64,000 nt of DNA, taken from NCBI RefSeq assembly GCF_021603645.1, contig NZ_BQHJ01000017.1:62001-126000 (forward strand), in the 5' to 3' direction. This stretch comes from Pseudomonas pseudonitroreducens (lineage in GTDB: Bacteria; Pseudomonadota; Gammaproteobacteria; Pseudomonadales; Pseudomonadaceae). Below, piece after piece: positions 35,231 through 44,056 of the stretch (positions within the stretch are counted from its first letter, which is position 1; every line of letters begins with the position of its first letter). Position numbers and translations under genes: made by a program. The notes under the pieces were generated by a model. It was not told where the DNA came from. It saw only the letters and a program-made list of their open reading frames with translations, and did not search any database.

Positions 35231-36499
35231 ATGTCCGCACTGTGGCGGATCAACCTGCTGGTCGGGCTGTTCTTCGGCCTGCTCGCCGCGGTGTGCCTGG
35301 CGGTGTTGCTGCATCAGGGCAACGATGACGTGCGCCGCGAGATGGAGGCCGCCAAAGGCGTACTCGACTACCTGCGTGAGGCGGCGCAGCGCGACCCGGC
35401 CAGCCTCGATCCGGACCTCACCGCCGGCCTGCGCCATGTGCGTGTGCATTGGCTGGACGCTGCCGCTCCGGCGCCGCGTTCCGGGCTGGACGAGTGGTTG
35501 GTGGCCCGCCTGTATCCCGATTTGCCGGCGCCAACCCTGCTCACCCTGGCCGATGGCCGCCGCGTGCAGCTGAGCCTCGATCCGCGCGACGAGATCGATG
35601 AGGTGCGCGACTCCCTGGTGCAGTTGCTGATGCTGTTCGCCGTGTCGTTGCTGGCCAGCCTGCTGGCGATCCGCTGGGCGGTGCGTGGCGGCTTGCGAGT
35701 GGTGGAGCAACTGCACGGCGCGCTGGGCGACGTCTCCCGTGGCCAGTTCCAGGTGCGCCTGCCGGATCACTCCCTGCCTGAGGCACAGCGCCTGGCCAGC
35801 GGCTTCAACAGCATGGCGGCGACGCTGGAGCGGGCCTGCGCGGAGAACGCCGAGCTGACCCGTGCGCTGCTCGCCGTGCAGGAGCGCGAACGGCAGCAGT
35901 TGGCCCAGGCGCTGCACGACGACATCGGCCAGTATCTCGCCGGCATCCGCGCCCAGGTGTTCCTGCTGCGCAGCCTGGAGCGCCAGGACGGTATCGGCTT
36001 CGTCACGCTGGATCGCCTGGAGCAGCATTGCCAGGGCCTCAACGAAAGCTTCCGGGCGCTGGTACGCGACCTTTATCCGGTGGTGCTGGAGCGGGTCAGC
36101 CTGGAGGAGGCGCTGCGCCTGCATGTCGAGCAATGGCAGGCCAGCCAGGGCGTCGACTGCCGGTTGCGCCTGGACTCACTGCCTGCGCTACCGACGGTGG
36201 CCAAGGCGCACCTGTACCGCCTGCTGCAGGAGGCGCTGACCAATGTCGCGCGGCATGCCGGGGCCCGACGGGTGCGGGTGGTGCTGCGGCGCCGCGAAGG
36301 AATGCTGTTGCTCTGGGTGCGTGACGATGGCCGGGGTTGCAACGGCCTGCCGCGCGCGGGGATCGGTATGCGTTCCATGCGCGAACGTGCCCGCTGCCTG
36401 GGTGGCGAACTGAATCTGCGCCGGAGACCGGGCGGCGGCCTGGCATTGCGCTTGTGGATGCCGTTGACGGAAAGCCTGGTGGCCGGAGAAAGGACGTGA
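35231..36499 (+). CDS. pedS2: PedS2-like membrane histidine kinase
   Basis: 422 residues: helix about 8-27, periplasmic domain about 28-130 with an acidic patch DPRDEIDEVRD, second helix about 132-152, HAMP, and HisKA_3 with His229 in ALHDDIGQYLAG, then the HATPase. Family is NarX-like. Matches the order of PP_2671 in P. putida, where PedS2 senses lanthanides and works with PedR2 to switch pedE/pedH. The acidic patch is a candidate metal site. Stop overlaps the regulator GTG. No dehydrogenase gene follows here. Confidence 0.72.
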   Translation: MSALWRINLLVGLFFGLLAAVCLAVLLHQGNDDVRREMEAAKGVLDYLREAAQRDPASLDPDLTAGLRHVRVHWLDAAAPAPRSGLDEWLVARLYPDLPAPTLLTLADGRRVQLSLDPRDEIDEVRDSLVQLLMLFAVSLLASLLAIRWAVRGGLRVVEQLHGALGDVSRGQFQVRLPDHSLPEAQRLASGFNSMAATLERACAENAELTRALLAVQERERQQLAQALHDDIGQYLAGIRAQVFLLRSLERQDGIGFVTLDRLEQHCQGLNESFRALVRDLYPVVLERVSLEEALRLHVEQWQASQGVDCRLRLDSLPALPTVAKAHLYRLLQEALTNVARHAGARRVRVVLRRREGMLLLWVRDDGRGCNGLPRAGIGMRSMRERARCLGGELNLRRRPGGGLALRLWMPLTESLVAGERT

Positions 36500-37152
36500 A
36501 GATTCTGCTGGTGGACGATCACTTCGTGGTTCGTGACGGTATTGCCTCGCTGTTGCGCGGCCTTTTCCCCGACGTGGAAGTGAGCGAGGCTGCCGATGGC
36601 GAAGCTGCGTTGGAGGCGGTGCAACGCAGCGTCCCCAGCCTGGTCATCCTGGATATCGGTTTGCCTGGTATCAGCGGCCTGGAAGTCACCCGCCGGCTGC
36701 GCCAGCGCCTGCCGCAACTGCGCGTGTTGTTCTTCAGCATGCACGACGAGCTGCCGCTGGTACGCCAGGCGCTGGATACCGGCGCGGCGGGCTACATCAC
36801 AAAGGGGGCGTCGCCGGCCGTGCTGGTGGAGGCGGTGCGGCGTATCCTCGCCGGCCACGCCTATATCGAGCAGCCCCTGGCAACCCAGCTGGCGCGCCGC
36901 CCCCAGGAACCCGGCGGGCAGGACCCGCGCCTGCAGGGCATGACCCAGCGCGAGTTCGAAATCTTCGTGATGCTCGCCCGCGGCCTGCCGGTGCGGCAGG
37001 TGGCGGAGCACCTGTGCATCAGCGCCAAGACCGTGTCGAACCACGTCACGCTGCTCAAGCAGAAGCTGCAGGTGGTGTCCCATGCCGAGCTGGTGCACCT
37101 GGCCATCGATGCCGGGGTGCTGCGGGTCGGCGCCGAGGCGCTGGCCGGCTAA
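36496..37152 (+). CDS. pedR2: PedR2-like NarL-family response regulator
   Basis: 218 residues from GTG 36496, which overlaps the kinase TGA. Receiver with Asp53 in LVILDIGLPG and Lys in YITKG; LuxR-type HTH at the C-terminus (LPVRQVAEHLCISAKTVSNHVTLLKQ). Order matches PP_2672. It could act on both the divergent ABC operon and PQQ dehydrogenase genes elsewhere. Confidence 0.75.
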   Translation: MKILLVDDHFVVRDGIASLLRGLFPDVEVSEAADGEAALEAVQRSVPSLVILDIGLPGISGLEVTRRLRQRLPQLRVLFFSMHDELPLVRQALDTGAAGYITKGASPAVLVEAVRRILAGHAYIEQPLATQLARRPQEPGGQDPRLQGMTQREFEIFVMLARGLPVRQVAEHLCISAKTVSNHVTLLKQKLQVVSHAELVHLAIDAGVLRVGAEALAG

Positions 37153-37154
37153 CC

Positions 37155-38249
37155 TCAGCGCTTGTAGAGAATCACCGCGGCGCGCAACTTGCTGCGGCCG
37201 AAGCGACTCATCTGTTCGAATTCCGCATGGCTCACCGGGATGTGCTGGCAGTCCAGCGGCTCGCGATGCTGGCTGTGGTCGACGTCGGGGTCGTGGAGGT
37301 AGACGAAGTCCTCGTCGCAATCGGTGACCGTCACCCAGTGCGGGGCCTTGGAGCGGGTCAGGCGGTAGCTGCTGATCAGCACCATCGGCTGGCCGCCAGC
37401 CTCCAGCGCGCTGTCGATGTCCAACTGGTTGAGCAGCAGTTGCTCCACGTCGCTGCGGGCCAGTTCGGCGGCGAAGTCCTCGTGGACCAGGCGCATGACC
37501 TCGCGCTTCTCCTCACTGCGCACGCCATCGAGGAACAGCGGGCCATCCTCCGACAATTGCAGCTGCACGCGGAATCCCCGTCGGTGCGCCGCCAGCGCCA
37601 GGCCCTGCGGGCTGCAGCCACCGTGGCCGGCAGTCATGTAGATGGTGGTGGCCTCGCGCCACAGGCGCAGCTCCTCGCGGCGCTCCAGTCGCCGACTGGG
37701 CTCCAGCGCGCCCATGGCCATCAGCAGGGCCGAGGGCCCGCAGGTGAATTCGGTGGTCTGCCGGTAATAGGGCACGTGACGGTGGGTACGCTCGTTGATC
37801 TGACGAATGCGCTTCTCGAAGCGCAGGGCTTCGCTATGGTCTTCGTAGTAGTCGCGCACCTTGGCGAACGGACGATAGCCATTGCGCTCGTAGAGGGCGA
37901 TGGCTCCGCGATTGTCCGGGCGCACTTCCAGGCGCAGGTAGGCGCAGTCGTTCTGCAGGGCTTCGGCTTCGGCCCGATCCAGCAGCTTCTGACCCAGCCC
38001 GATGCCGCGCGCACGCTCGTCCACGGCAATGGAGTAGAGGCGCGCCAGTGACGTGCCCTGATGGAACAGCACCAGCGCGTAGCCCAGCAACTGGCCGTCG
38101 GACTCGGCGACGGTGAGGCTGGCGTGGGCGCGGGTGATCATCCACTGGAAGTTGCGGCGGGACAGGCGGTCGTGTTCGAAACAGCGGTTTTCCATCTCGA
38201 CCAGGGCTGGCAGGTCGTCGGCGGAAGCGGCGCGGAACTGGAGTTTCAT
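37155..38249 (-). CDS. GNAT N-acetyltransferase fused to a C39-like peptidase
   Basis: 364 residues, two domains. The N-terminal GNAT domain (about 1-145) has the acetyl-CoA loop RARGIGLGQKLL (80-90). The C-terminal C39-like domain (about 155-364) has Cys170 in TTEFTCGPSALLMAM, His304 in APHWVTVTD and Asp320/322 in YLHDPD, so the catalytic triad is present. Convergent with the response regulator (2 bp apart) and divergent from the ATP-grasp gene, a conserved pairing in pseudomonads. The function is unknown. It could trim and acetylate a peptide made by the ATP-grasp partner. Confidence 0.85.
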   Translation of the reverse strand: MKLQFRAASADDLPALVEMENRCFEHDRLSRRNFQWMITRAHASLTVAESDGQLLGYALVLFHQGTSLARLYSIAVDERARGIGLGQKLLDRAEAEALQNDCAYLRLEVRPDNRGAIALYERNGYRPFAKVRDYYEDHSEALRFEKRIRQINERTHRHVPYYRQTTEFTCGPSALLMAMGALEPSRRLERREELRLWREATTIYMTAGHGGCSPQGLALAAHRRGFRVQLQLSEDGPLFLDGVRSEEKREVMRLVHEDFAAELARSDVEQLLLNQLDIDSALEAGGQPMVLISSYRLTRSKAPHWVTVTDCDEDFVYLHDPDVDHSQHREPLDCQHIPVSHAEFEQMSRFGRSKLRAAVILYKR

Positions 38250-38388
38250 AGAGTAAGCATTCGTTAATCTGCGGGGCGCACCGTGTCGGTGCTGGCTGCG
38301 AACGGGCGCGGTTCAGTGCGGTCGAAGCAGCAACCAGTATTGTCCTGGCCTATCGGCGCGGCAAGCGCGGGGCAACTTCGGAGGTGTC

Positions 38389-39879
38389 GTGAGCAAGCTG
38401 TTCATCATCGTGGAACGCAAGGAAGACTGGGCCTCCTACTATCCCAGCGAAGACGTGGTCAGCGCCCAGGAGTACCTGGAGATGCCCATCGACGACGACA
38501 ATGGCAAGCGTGTGCAGGTGATCAACCTGTGCCGCAACTATCGCTATCTGGGCCACGGCTACTACTGCTCGCTGCTGGCCGAGGCGCGCGGGCACAAGGT
38601 GATCCCGTCGGTGCGCAGCATCAGCGAGCTGGCCAAGAAGTCACTCTACAGCCTGGCGCTGGAGGACCTGGAGAAGACCCTCGACAAGGCGCTGGCCGAT
38701 CACCCCTACGGCAGCACCGATGGTTTCACCCTGACGCTGTACTTCGGCCGTACCGATATCGAGCCGCTGCAGGACCTGGCGCGCCAGCTGTTCGAGGCGC
38801 TGCCATGCCCGATGCTGCTGGTGGAGTTCCGCAAGAACCGTGGCTGGCATATCGAAGGCGTGAAGCCGGGAAACATCCACAAGCTGCGCGAGGATCAGGA
38901 GGACCAGTTCGCCGCCGCGCTGGAGGGCTTCAGCCGGCAGATCTGGCGCAAGCCGCGCTCGCGCAAGCAGTACCGTTACGACCTGGCGATCCTGCACGAT
39001 CCCGAGGAGGCCTTCCCGCCGTCGGACCTCAAGGCGCTGAAGAACTTCATTCGTGTCGGCCGCAGCCTCGGCATCGACGTCGAGCTGATCGAAAAGAAGG
39101 ACTACTCGCGCCTGGCCGAGTACGACGCGCTGCTGATCCGCGAGACCACCAGCGTCAGCGACCACACCTATCGCTTCGCCAAGAAGGCCGAGAGCGAGGG
39201 CATGGTGGTGATGGACGATCCGGTGTCGATCCTGCGCTGCACCAACAAGGTCTACCTGGCTGACCTGCTGCGCAGCCACAAGCTCGGCATGCCGGCCACC
39301 GAAATCCTCTACAAGGACAACCCGCAGGAGCTGGAAAAGGTCGGCGAACGCCTGGGCTTCCCACTGGTGCTGAAGATTCCCGACGGCAGCTTCTCCCGCG
39401 GGGTGATCAAGGTGGCTGACCAGAAGGAACTGCTCAAGGCCAGCGCCGAACTCTTCGAGCGCTCGGTGCTGCTGCTCGCCCAGGAGTTCTTCTATACCGA
39501 ATACGACTGGCGGATCGGCGTCTTGAACCAGAAACCCATATTCGCCTGCCAGTACTTCATGTCCAAGGGGCACTGGCAGATCTACGACCACAGCCCGGGT
39601 GCCGAGGAATTGAGCGGCGATTTCCGCACCATGGCGGTCCACGAGGCGCCGCGCAAGGTCGTGGAGCTGGCGGTGAAAACCGCCAACCTGATCGGCGACG
39701 GGCTCTACGGCGTGGACTTGAAGCAGGCTGGGGAGCGGGTGGTGGTGATCGAGGTGAACGACAACCCGAACATCGACTGCGGGGTGGAGGACGTGTACCT
39801 GGGGGACGACCTCTACAAGCTGGTACTCGAGGAGTTTGTGCGGCGCCTGGAAGTCAAGCGGCGCGGGCATGGGTGGTGA
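38389..39879 (+). CDS. RimK-like ATP-grasp ligase
   Basis: 496 residues. N-terminal RLAN-type domain (about 1-150), then a linker and an ATP-grasp domain (about 200-490) ending in EVNDNPNIDCGVEDVY, with the metal-binding Glu and Asn. Family forms carboxylate-amine bonds, often on a peptide or ribosomal protein C-terminus. GTG start with GGAGGT only 3-4 nt before it, a short spacing. Divergent with the GNAT-C39 gene over 139 bp. The substrate is unknown and no small substrate gene is seen between them. Confidence 0.84.
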   Translation: MSKLFIIVERKEDWASYYPSEDVVSAQEYLEMPIDDDNGKRVQVINLCRNYRYLGHGYYCSLLAEARGHKVIPSVRSISELAKKSLYSLALEDLEKTLDKALADHPYGSTDGFTLTLYFGRTDIEPLQDLARQLFEALPCPMLLVEFRKNRGWHIEGVKPGNIHKLREDQEDQFAAALEGFSRQIWRKPRSRKQYRYDLAILHDPEEAFPPSDLKALKNFIRVGRSLGIDVELIEKKDYSRLAEYDALLIRETTSVSDHTYRFAKKAESEGMVVMDDPVSILRCTNKVYLADLLRSHKLGMPATEILYKDNPQELEKVGERLGFPLVLKIPDGSFSRGVIKVADQKELLKASAELFERSVLLLAQEFFYTEYDWRIGVLNQKPIFACQYFMSKGHWQIYDHSPGAEELSGDFRTMAVHEAPRKVVELAVKTANLIGDGLYGVDLKQAGERVVVIEVNDNPNIDCGVEDVYLGDDLYKLVLEEFVRRLEVKRRGHGW

Positions 39880-39890
39880 GAACGAATCGT

Positions 39891-39938
39891 CATTGACCTT
39901 ATAGGAAAACGGTCAATGGGGCGCGTCAATATATTGCT
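39891..39938. promoter_or_regulatory. Inverted repeat and FleQ-like box upstream of the sigma54 activator
   Basis: CATTGACC (39891-39898) and GGTCAATG (39911-39918) form 8 bp inverted arms. GTCAATATATTGCT at 39925-39938 matches 12 of 14 positions of the P. aeruginosa FleQ consensus GTCAAT-NN-ATTGAC. It lies 73 bp before the regulator ATG. Binding is inferred from the match. Confidence 0.45.
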
Positions 39939-40010
39939 AGCGTTACAAATTGGAGCGCCAACCAACTGTTTTTTAAAGTTTTTCAAAATAATGGCGCCAA
40001 GGAAGGGAGC

Positions 40011-41345
40011 ATGCTCGAGGCAGCAACGAATTTTCGTCGCCTGCTGGTTGTCGATCCGTGCGACGACTGCCGCAGGCTTTTACCCGGATTACGGGCAGCA
40101 GGATGGGAAGTAGACAGCTGCGAGCTGGATAACGCCGGCAATCGTGGTTGCGACGTAGGCCTGCTGCGCCTTCAGCCCCGGCATCTGGAACGCCGGGAGT
40201 CCGTCAAGGAACTCATCAGCCGCAGCGGTACGGAATGGATCGCTGTGCTCAGCCCGGACGTCTTGCCCTTGAATGAGGTGGGCGACTTCGTCAGTGAATG
40301 GTTCTTCGATTTCCATACCTTGCCCTTCGATGTGGCGCGGGTGCAGGTCACCCTTGGCCGCGCTTTCGGCATGGCGCGCCTGCGCGGGCGCGGCAGCGTG
40401 CACAACGATGAACACGAACACGAACTGTTGGGCGAAAGCCGCGATGTGCGCGAGTTGCGCAAGCTGCTGGCGAAGTTCGCGCCGACCGAATCCCCGGTGC
40501 TCATCCGTGGCGAGAGCGGTACCGGCAAGGAACTGGTGGCGCGCACGCTGCACCGCCAGTCGCGCCGGGCCATCCGGCCATTCGTGGCGATCAACTGCGG
40601 GGCGATGCCCGAGGCGCTGATCCAGTCGGAGCTGTTCGGCCATGAGAAGGGTGCCTTCACCGGTGCCCACCAGCGCAAGATCGGCCGTTTCGAGCAGGCC
40701 AATGGCGGCACGCTGTTCCTCGACGAAGTGGGCGACCTGCCGTTGGAGCTGCAGGCCAACCTGCTGCGGGTTTTGCAGGAGAAGCAGATCGAGCGCGTCG
40801 GCGGCAGCCAGCCGATCGATGTCGATGTGCGAGTGCTGGCGGCGACCCACGTCGACCTAGAGCAGGCGATCCGCGCCGGGCAGTTTCGCGAGGACCTCTA
40901 CTACCGGCTCAATGTCCTGCAGGTTTCCACGTCACCACTGCGCGAGCGCAACGGTGACCTGGCGTTGCTGGCCAATCACTTCGCCCATCTCTACAGCGTC
41001 GAGACCGGCTGCCGCCCGCGGCGCTTCTCGGACGATGCGCTGGCGGCGATGGCCGAGCACGGCTGGCCGGGCAACGTGCGTGAGCTGGCGAATCGGGTGC
41101 GGCGCGGCCTGGTGCTGGCCGAAGGACGACAGATCGAGGCTCGGGACCTGGGCCTGGAGCGGGAGAAGGGTCGCTCGGTGCACCTGCCGCTGGTGACCCT
41201 GGAGGAATACAAGCTCGGCGCCGAACGCCAGGCCATGTGCGATGCACTGGCCCGGCACGGCGACAACCTCAGCGTGGCGGCGCGGATGCTGGGCATCTCG
41301 CGGCCGACTTTCTATCGCTTGCTGCACAAGCATCAGTTGCGCTAG
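40011..41345 (+). CDS. VpsR/FleQ-type sigma54 enhancer-binding protein
   Basis: 444 residues. Degenerate receiver-like N-terminal domain (about 10-125, VpsR type), AAA+ domain with Walker A GESGTGKE (167-174), sigma54 contact loop GAFTGA (214-219), Walker B TLFLDEVGD, and a Fis-type HTH (about 410-444, NLSVAARMLGISRPTFYRLL). VpsR and FleQ respond to c-di-GMP and control matrix genes. The fap amyloid operon with a sigma54 promoter is about 5.6 kb downstream, so this is a candidate activator. Direct link not shown. Confidence 0.85.
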   Translation: MLEAATNFRRLLVVDPCDDCRRLLPGLRAAGWEVDSCELDNAGNRGCDVGLLRLQPRHLERRESVKELISRSGTEWIAVLSPDVLPLNEVGDFVSEWFFDFHTLPFDVARVQVTLGRAFGMARLRGRGSVHNDEHEHELLGESRDVRELRKLLAKFAPTESPVLIRGESGTGKELVARTLHRQSRRAIRPFVAINCGAMPEALIQSELFGHEKGAFTGAHQRKIGRFEQANGGTLFLDEVGDLPLELQANLLRVLQEKQIERVGGSQPIDVDVRVLAATHVDLEQAIRAGQFREDLYYRLNVLQVSTSPLRERNGDLALLANHFAHLYSVETGCRPRRFSDDALAAMAEHGWPGNVRELANRVRRGLVLAEGRQIEARDLGLEREKGRSVHLPLVTLEEYKLGAERQAMCDALARHGDNLSVAARMLGISRPTFYRLLHKHQLR

Positions 41346-41944
41346 GGCGGGGATACCGGTCGGGGCGGGAGCGGACGCGGGTCCGTTGCCCGCCGCGATT
41401 CGGTGGGTGTCGCAACAATCTCGAATTGGCCAATTTACGGGCAACGGCCTCCAAGCGGCAGATGGCTGAGGTTCGCACTGGCGCAGGAGCGGACTCTGTC
41501 CGCGATGCTGTCCGGCGCGATTCCAACCTGTCGCGGACGGAGTCCGCTCCTACGTAAATGTCTGCTTCAGGTGCCGAACACCTCGCCAGTGCTCCCTGTA
41601 GGAGCGAGCTTGCTCGCGAACTGCCCGACGCTGGAGCAGCGGGGAAGACATCGCGGACGCAGTCCGCTCCTGCGAGATACCTCTGCGCTTGGGCCATCCC
41701 TCACCCTCACCCTGGCCCTCTCTCAAGGGGAGAGGGGACCGTTTGGTGCAGGATGAAACCTTCGCGTTAGTCGACTCGGACTGCCCTCTCCCTGAGGAGC
41801 GGGACGCGCAGCCAGGGTTGGGGTGAGGGGGAAGACGCAGCGACGAACTATCCAGAGAAGACAGTTGCTGCTGCGTACAGGTGACTATCTCTGGAAAAGA
41901 CAAAGGCCCCGAAAAGGGGCCTTTGCGTTCGGACTGCCGAACCG
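41346..41944. repeat. Repeat-rich gap before fapF, including mosaic copy 1
   Basis: No gene. A GCGGAC-type palindrome at about 41485-41560, REP core near 41598, a GACATCGCGGACGCAGTCCG block near 41647, the CCCTCACCC family near 41699-41830, and the fap terminator at 41902-41924. The stretch 41532-41875 is repeated at 61252-61593. Confidence 0.8.
41902..41924 (-). terminator. Terminator of the fap operon
   Basis: AAAGGCCCC/GGGGCCTTT with a 5 nt loop, followed on the minus strand by TTTGTCTTTT. It lies 21 bp past the fapF stop. Confidence 0.85.
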
Positions 41945-43219
41945 TCAGAAGTAATACGGGAATTTCACGCTGAAGCTGAAATCCGGCGCATCCGGCGAGA
42001 TGCCGATGGACAGGTTCGGCACGATGGTCAGGTTGGGGCTCCACGCATAGGTCAGGCCCCAGTTGAAGTACGCCGCGTTGGCGTCGCTGCCGGTGACGGT
42101 AGTCCAGTCGCCGCCGTCGGCCTTGATCTTGCTCTTCTGGGCGATCAGGTCGGAGAAGGAGAACGACATACTGGTCTTCTCGTTGAGGGCGAAGGCCACG
42201 CCCGCACCGATCTGGAACCAGTCGCCGAGGTCGACCTTGCCTTTCTGCTTCACGCCCTCGGTGGGGCTGATGTCGTCGAAGGACTCCTCGAGGTTGTAGG
42301 TGTACGAGAAACTGCCGAACAGCACAGCCGGGTCGACGGTCTTGACCAGCGAGATGCCGGGGGTAACCGACCATACGCCGTTGCCGGTGGGCAGCGAATC
42401 GGGCACGTTGAGGTTGTCGTTGTCCGAGGCGCGCTTGAGCTTGATGCCGTAGGGTTCCTTGCCGGTGGGCGCCTTGATCCGCAAGCTGACCACCGCGTCG
42501 GGGCGCGACTCGGTTTCGTCCATGAACTTGTAGGCGATGCCGACGTTGACGTCGCCCAGGGTCGGGTCGCGGGTGACCGTCTTGTCGGTGGACTGCGCCG
42601 TGGAGTTGCCGGCGCCGGCCGATTCGAAGGTGCTCTCGCGGTACACCACGGGGGCGTTGACGTCGAACTGCCAGCGGTTGTTCCAGTTGTAGCGGCCGGT
42701 GAGGTCCAGGGTCCAGTTGTCGGCCTTGATGTTGTCTACGCCGATATTGCCCAGGAAGATCGTGTCCAGTGCCAGGAAGCCATTGAGAATCAGCTGCTTG
42801 GTGTCGTAGTGGGTATAGGTGATGCCGGTTTCGAAGCTGAACGCGCCATTACCGAAGAAGCCGCTCGCCTCGTCGTAGAGGTTCTCCACGCTCTTGGGCG
42901 GGCTGGCGTCGTCCTTGAGCGACTCGCCGTAGGAGCTGCCGCTGGCGGCAACGGTGTTGCCGGTTCCGGGTGGTGTGGGCTTGCCGGTGGAAGTAACCAG
43001 GCGCTTGGGCTGGGCGGGTGCAGCCGGTGCTTCCTCGACCTGCCTGACCCTCTGCTCCAGCACCATCAGTGCCTTCTGCTGTGACTCGTAGCGCTGCTTG
43101 AGTTCAAGCAGCTCCTGTTTCAACGCCTCCACCTCGGCTTCCGTCGCTGCTGCGGCGTGAGTCGAGGGGAGTAAAGCGGATACACAGATTGCAGTTCCTA
43201 GCGTTAGCGATCGGTGCAT
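41945..43219 (-). CDS. fapF: FapF, outer-membrane amyloid export pore
   Basis: 424 residues. Signal peptide (about 1-22), a coiled-coil region (about 24-66, heptads of Leu/Val with Gln and Glu), a Pro-rich linker, then a beta-barrel ending in YYF. FapF forms the trimeric pore that releases FapC across the outer membrane, with the helical plug gating it. Last gene of the fap operon and the terminator follows. Order fapABCDEF is complete. Confidence 0.92.
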   Translation of the reverse strand: MHRSLTLGTAICVSALLPSTHAAAATEAEVEALKQELLELKQRYESQQKALMVLEQRVRQVEEAPAAPAQPKRLVTSTGKPTPPGTGNTVAASGSSYGESLKDDASPPKSVENLYDEASGFFGNGAFSFETGITYTHYDTKQLILNGFLALDTIFLGNIGVDNIKADNWTLDLTGRYNWNNRWQFDVNAPVVYRESTFESAGAGNSTAQSTDKTVTRDPTLGDVNVGIAYKFMDETESRPDAVVSLRIKAPTGKEPYGIKLKRASDNDNLNVPDSLPTGNGVWSVTPGISLVKTVDPAVLFGSFSYTYNLEESFDDISPTEGVKQKGKVDLGDWFQIGAGVAFALNEKTSMSFSFSDLIAQKSKIKADGGDWTTVTGSDANAAYFNWGLTYAWSPNLTIVPNLSIGISPDAPDFSFSVKFPYYF

Positions 43220-43272
43220 GGCGCGCTGTCCTTCTTATTAGGTTGGACTTCACAGTCGCACTGGAGCGTAGA

Positions 43273-44010
43273 TCACATACCCATGGTGCGAAGCCCTTTG
43301 AGCTGGTCGAGATTGCAGTCGAGCGCTCCAGACGACGGAAGGTTGTTTTTCAGCACTACGCTGAGCTGCGCCAGGTTGTTCACGGCGTTGTTGCCGCCCA
43401 CCATCTGCGCCGCCTGAAGCAGGCCGCCGGCAGCCAGTTGCTGCATGCTGGAGCCCTGGCCGTTGGCGTTGATCGCCAGCTGGATGCCACCGCTGCCGGG
43501 TGACACGCTGACGGTGCCGGCGCCGTTGCTGGCGGTAATGGGCGTGGAGTTCAGCGGTGTGCCCTGCTGGGCCACGGCGGGGGCCTGGTCGGCCTCCTTC
43601 ACATCGATGCTGACGTTGTTCGCGGCGGTGTTGTAGTCGCCTGCCGCACGGACGCTCTGCGTCACGCCCTGGGTCTGGTTCAGGCCGGCGCCGCCGGTGA
43701 CGGTGCCAGTGCCCGCAGCGGGGGCGGCGGCAGTGCCTTTCTCGTCGATGGTGGTCACGTAGAACTGCGGTTTGATGGTGGATTCCTGGATCTGCATGCT
43801 GACCTTGGCGCCGATGTTGTCACCCACGGCGTTCTTCCAGGTGCTGCTCATGACGATGCCGAAGCTGATGACCCGGCCAGGCATCACGTACTTGCCGCGA
43901 AGTTGGGCCAGCTCCTGATCTTTCAGCTCGATCGGCTTGAAGACGCTTTCCGCCCGGACCGGCAGGCAGGCCACTATGCAGGTGGCGGCAAGCAGCGGGA
44001 TCACTTTCAT
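43273..44010 (-). CDS. fapE: FapE, extracellular chaperone-like fap component
   Basis: 245 residues from ATG 44010 (GGGGAG upstream). Signal peptide (about 1-20). Gln/Asn and Gly/Ala-rich middle (about 95-215). FapE is a minor part of the fibril or an export helper. The open frame extends 38 codons upstream into the fapD gap and is rejected. 53 bp to fapF, 46 bp to fapD. Confidence 0.9.
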   Translation of the reverse strand: MKVIPLLAATCIVACLPVRAESVFKPIELKDQELAQLRGKYVMPGRVISFGIVMSSTWKNAVGDNIGAKVSMQIQESTIKPQFYVTTIDEKGTAAAPAAGTGTVTGGAGLNQTQGVTQSVRAAGDYNTAANNVSIDVKEADQAPAVAQQGTPLNSTPITASNGAGTVSVSPGSGGIQLAINANGQGSSMQQLAAGGLLQAAQMVGGNNAVNNLAQLSVVLKNNLPSSGALDCNLDQLKGLRTMGM

Positions 44011-44056
44011 TAGGGTTCTCCCCGGAAGGGTTCCTGCCTTCCATTCTTGTGCGGTC

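Noticed and set aside
38283-39263. Alternative frame overlapping the ATP-grasp gene as a substrate peptide gene
   Set aside because: Arg/Gly-rich shadow of the real frame with no ribosome site. No independent small gene is seen in the 139 bp divergent gap.
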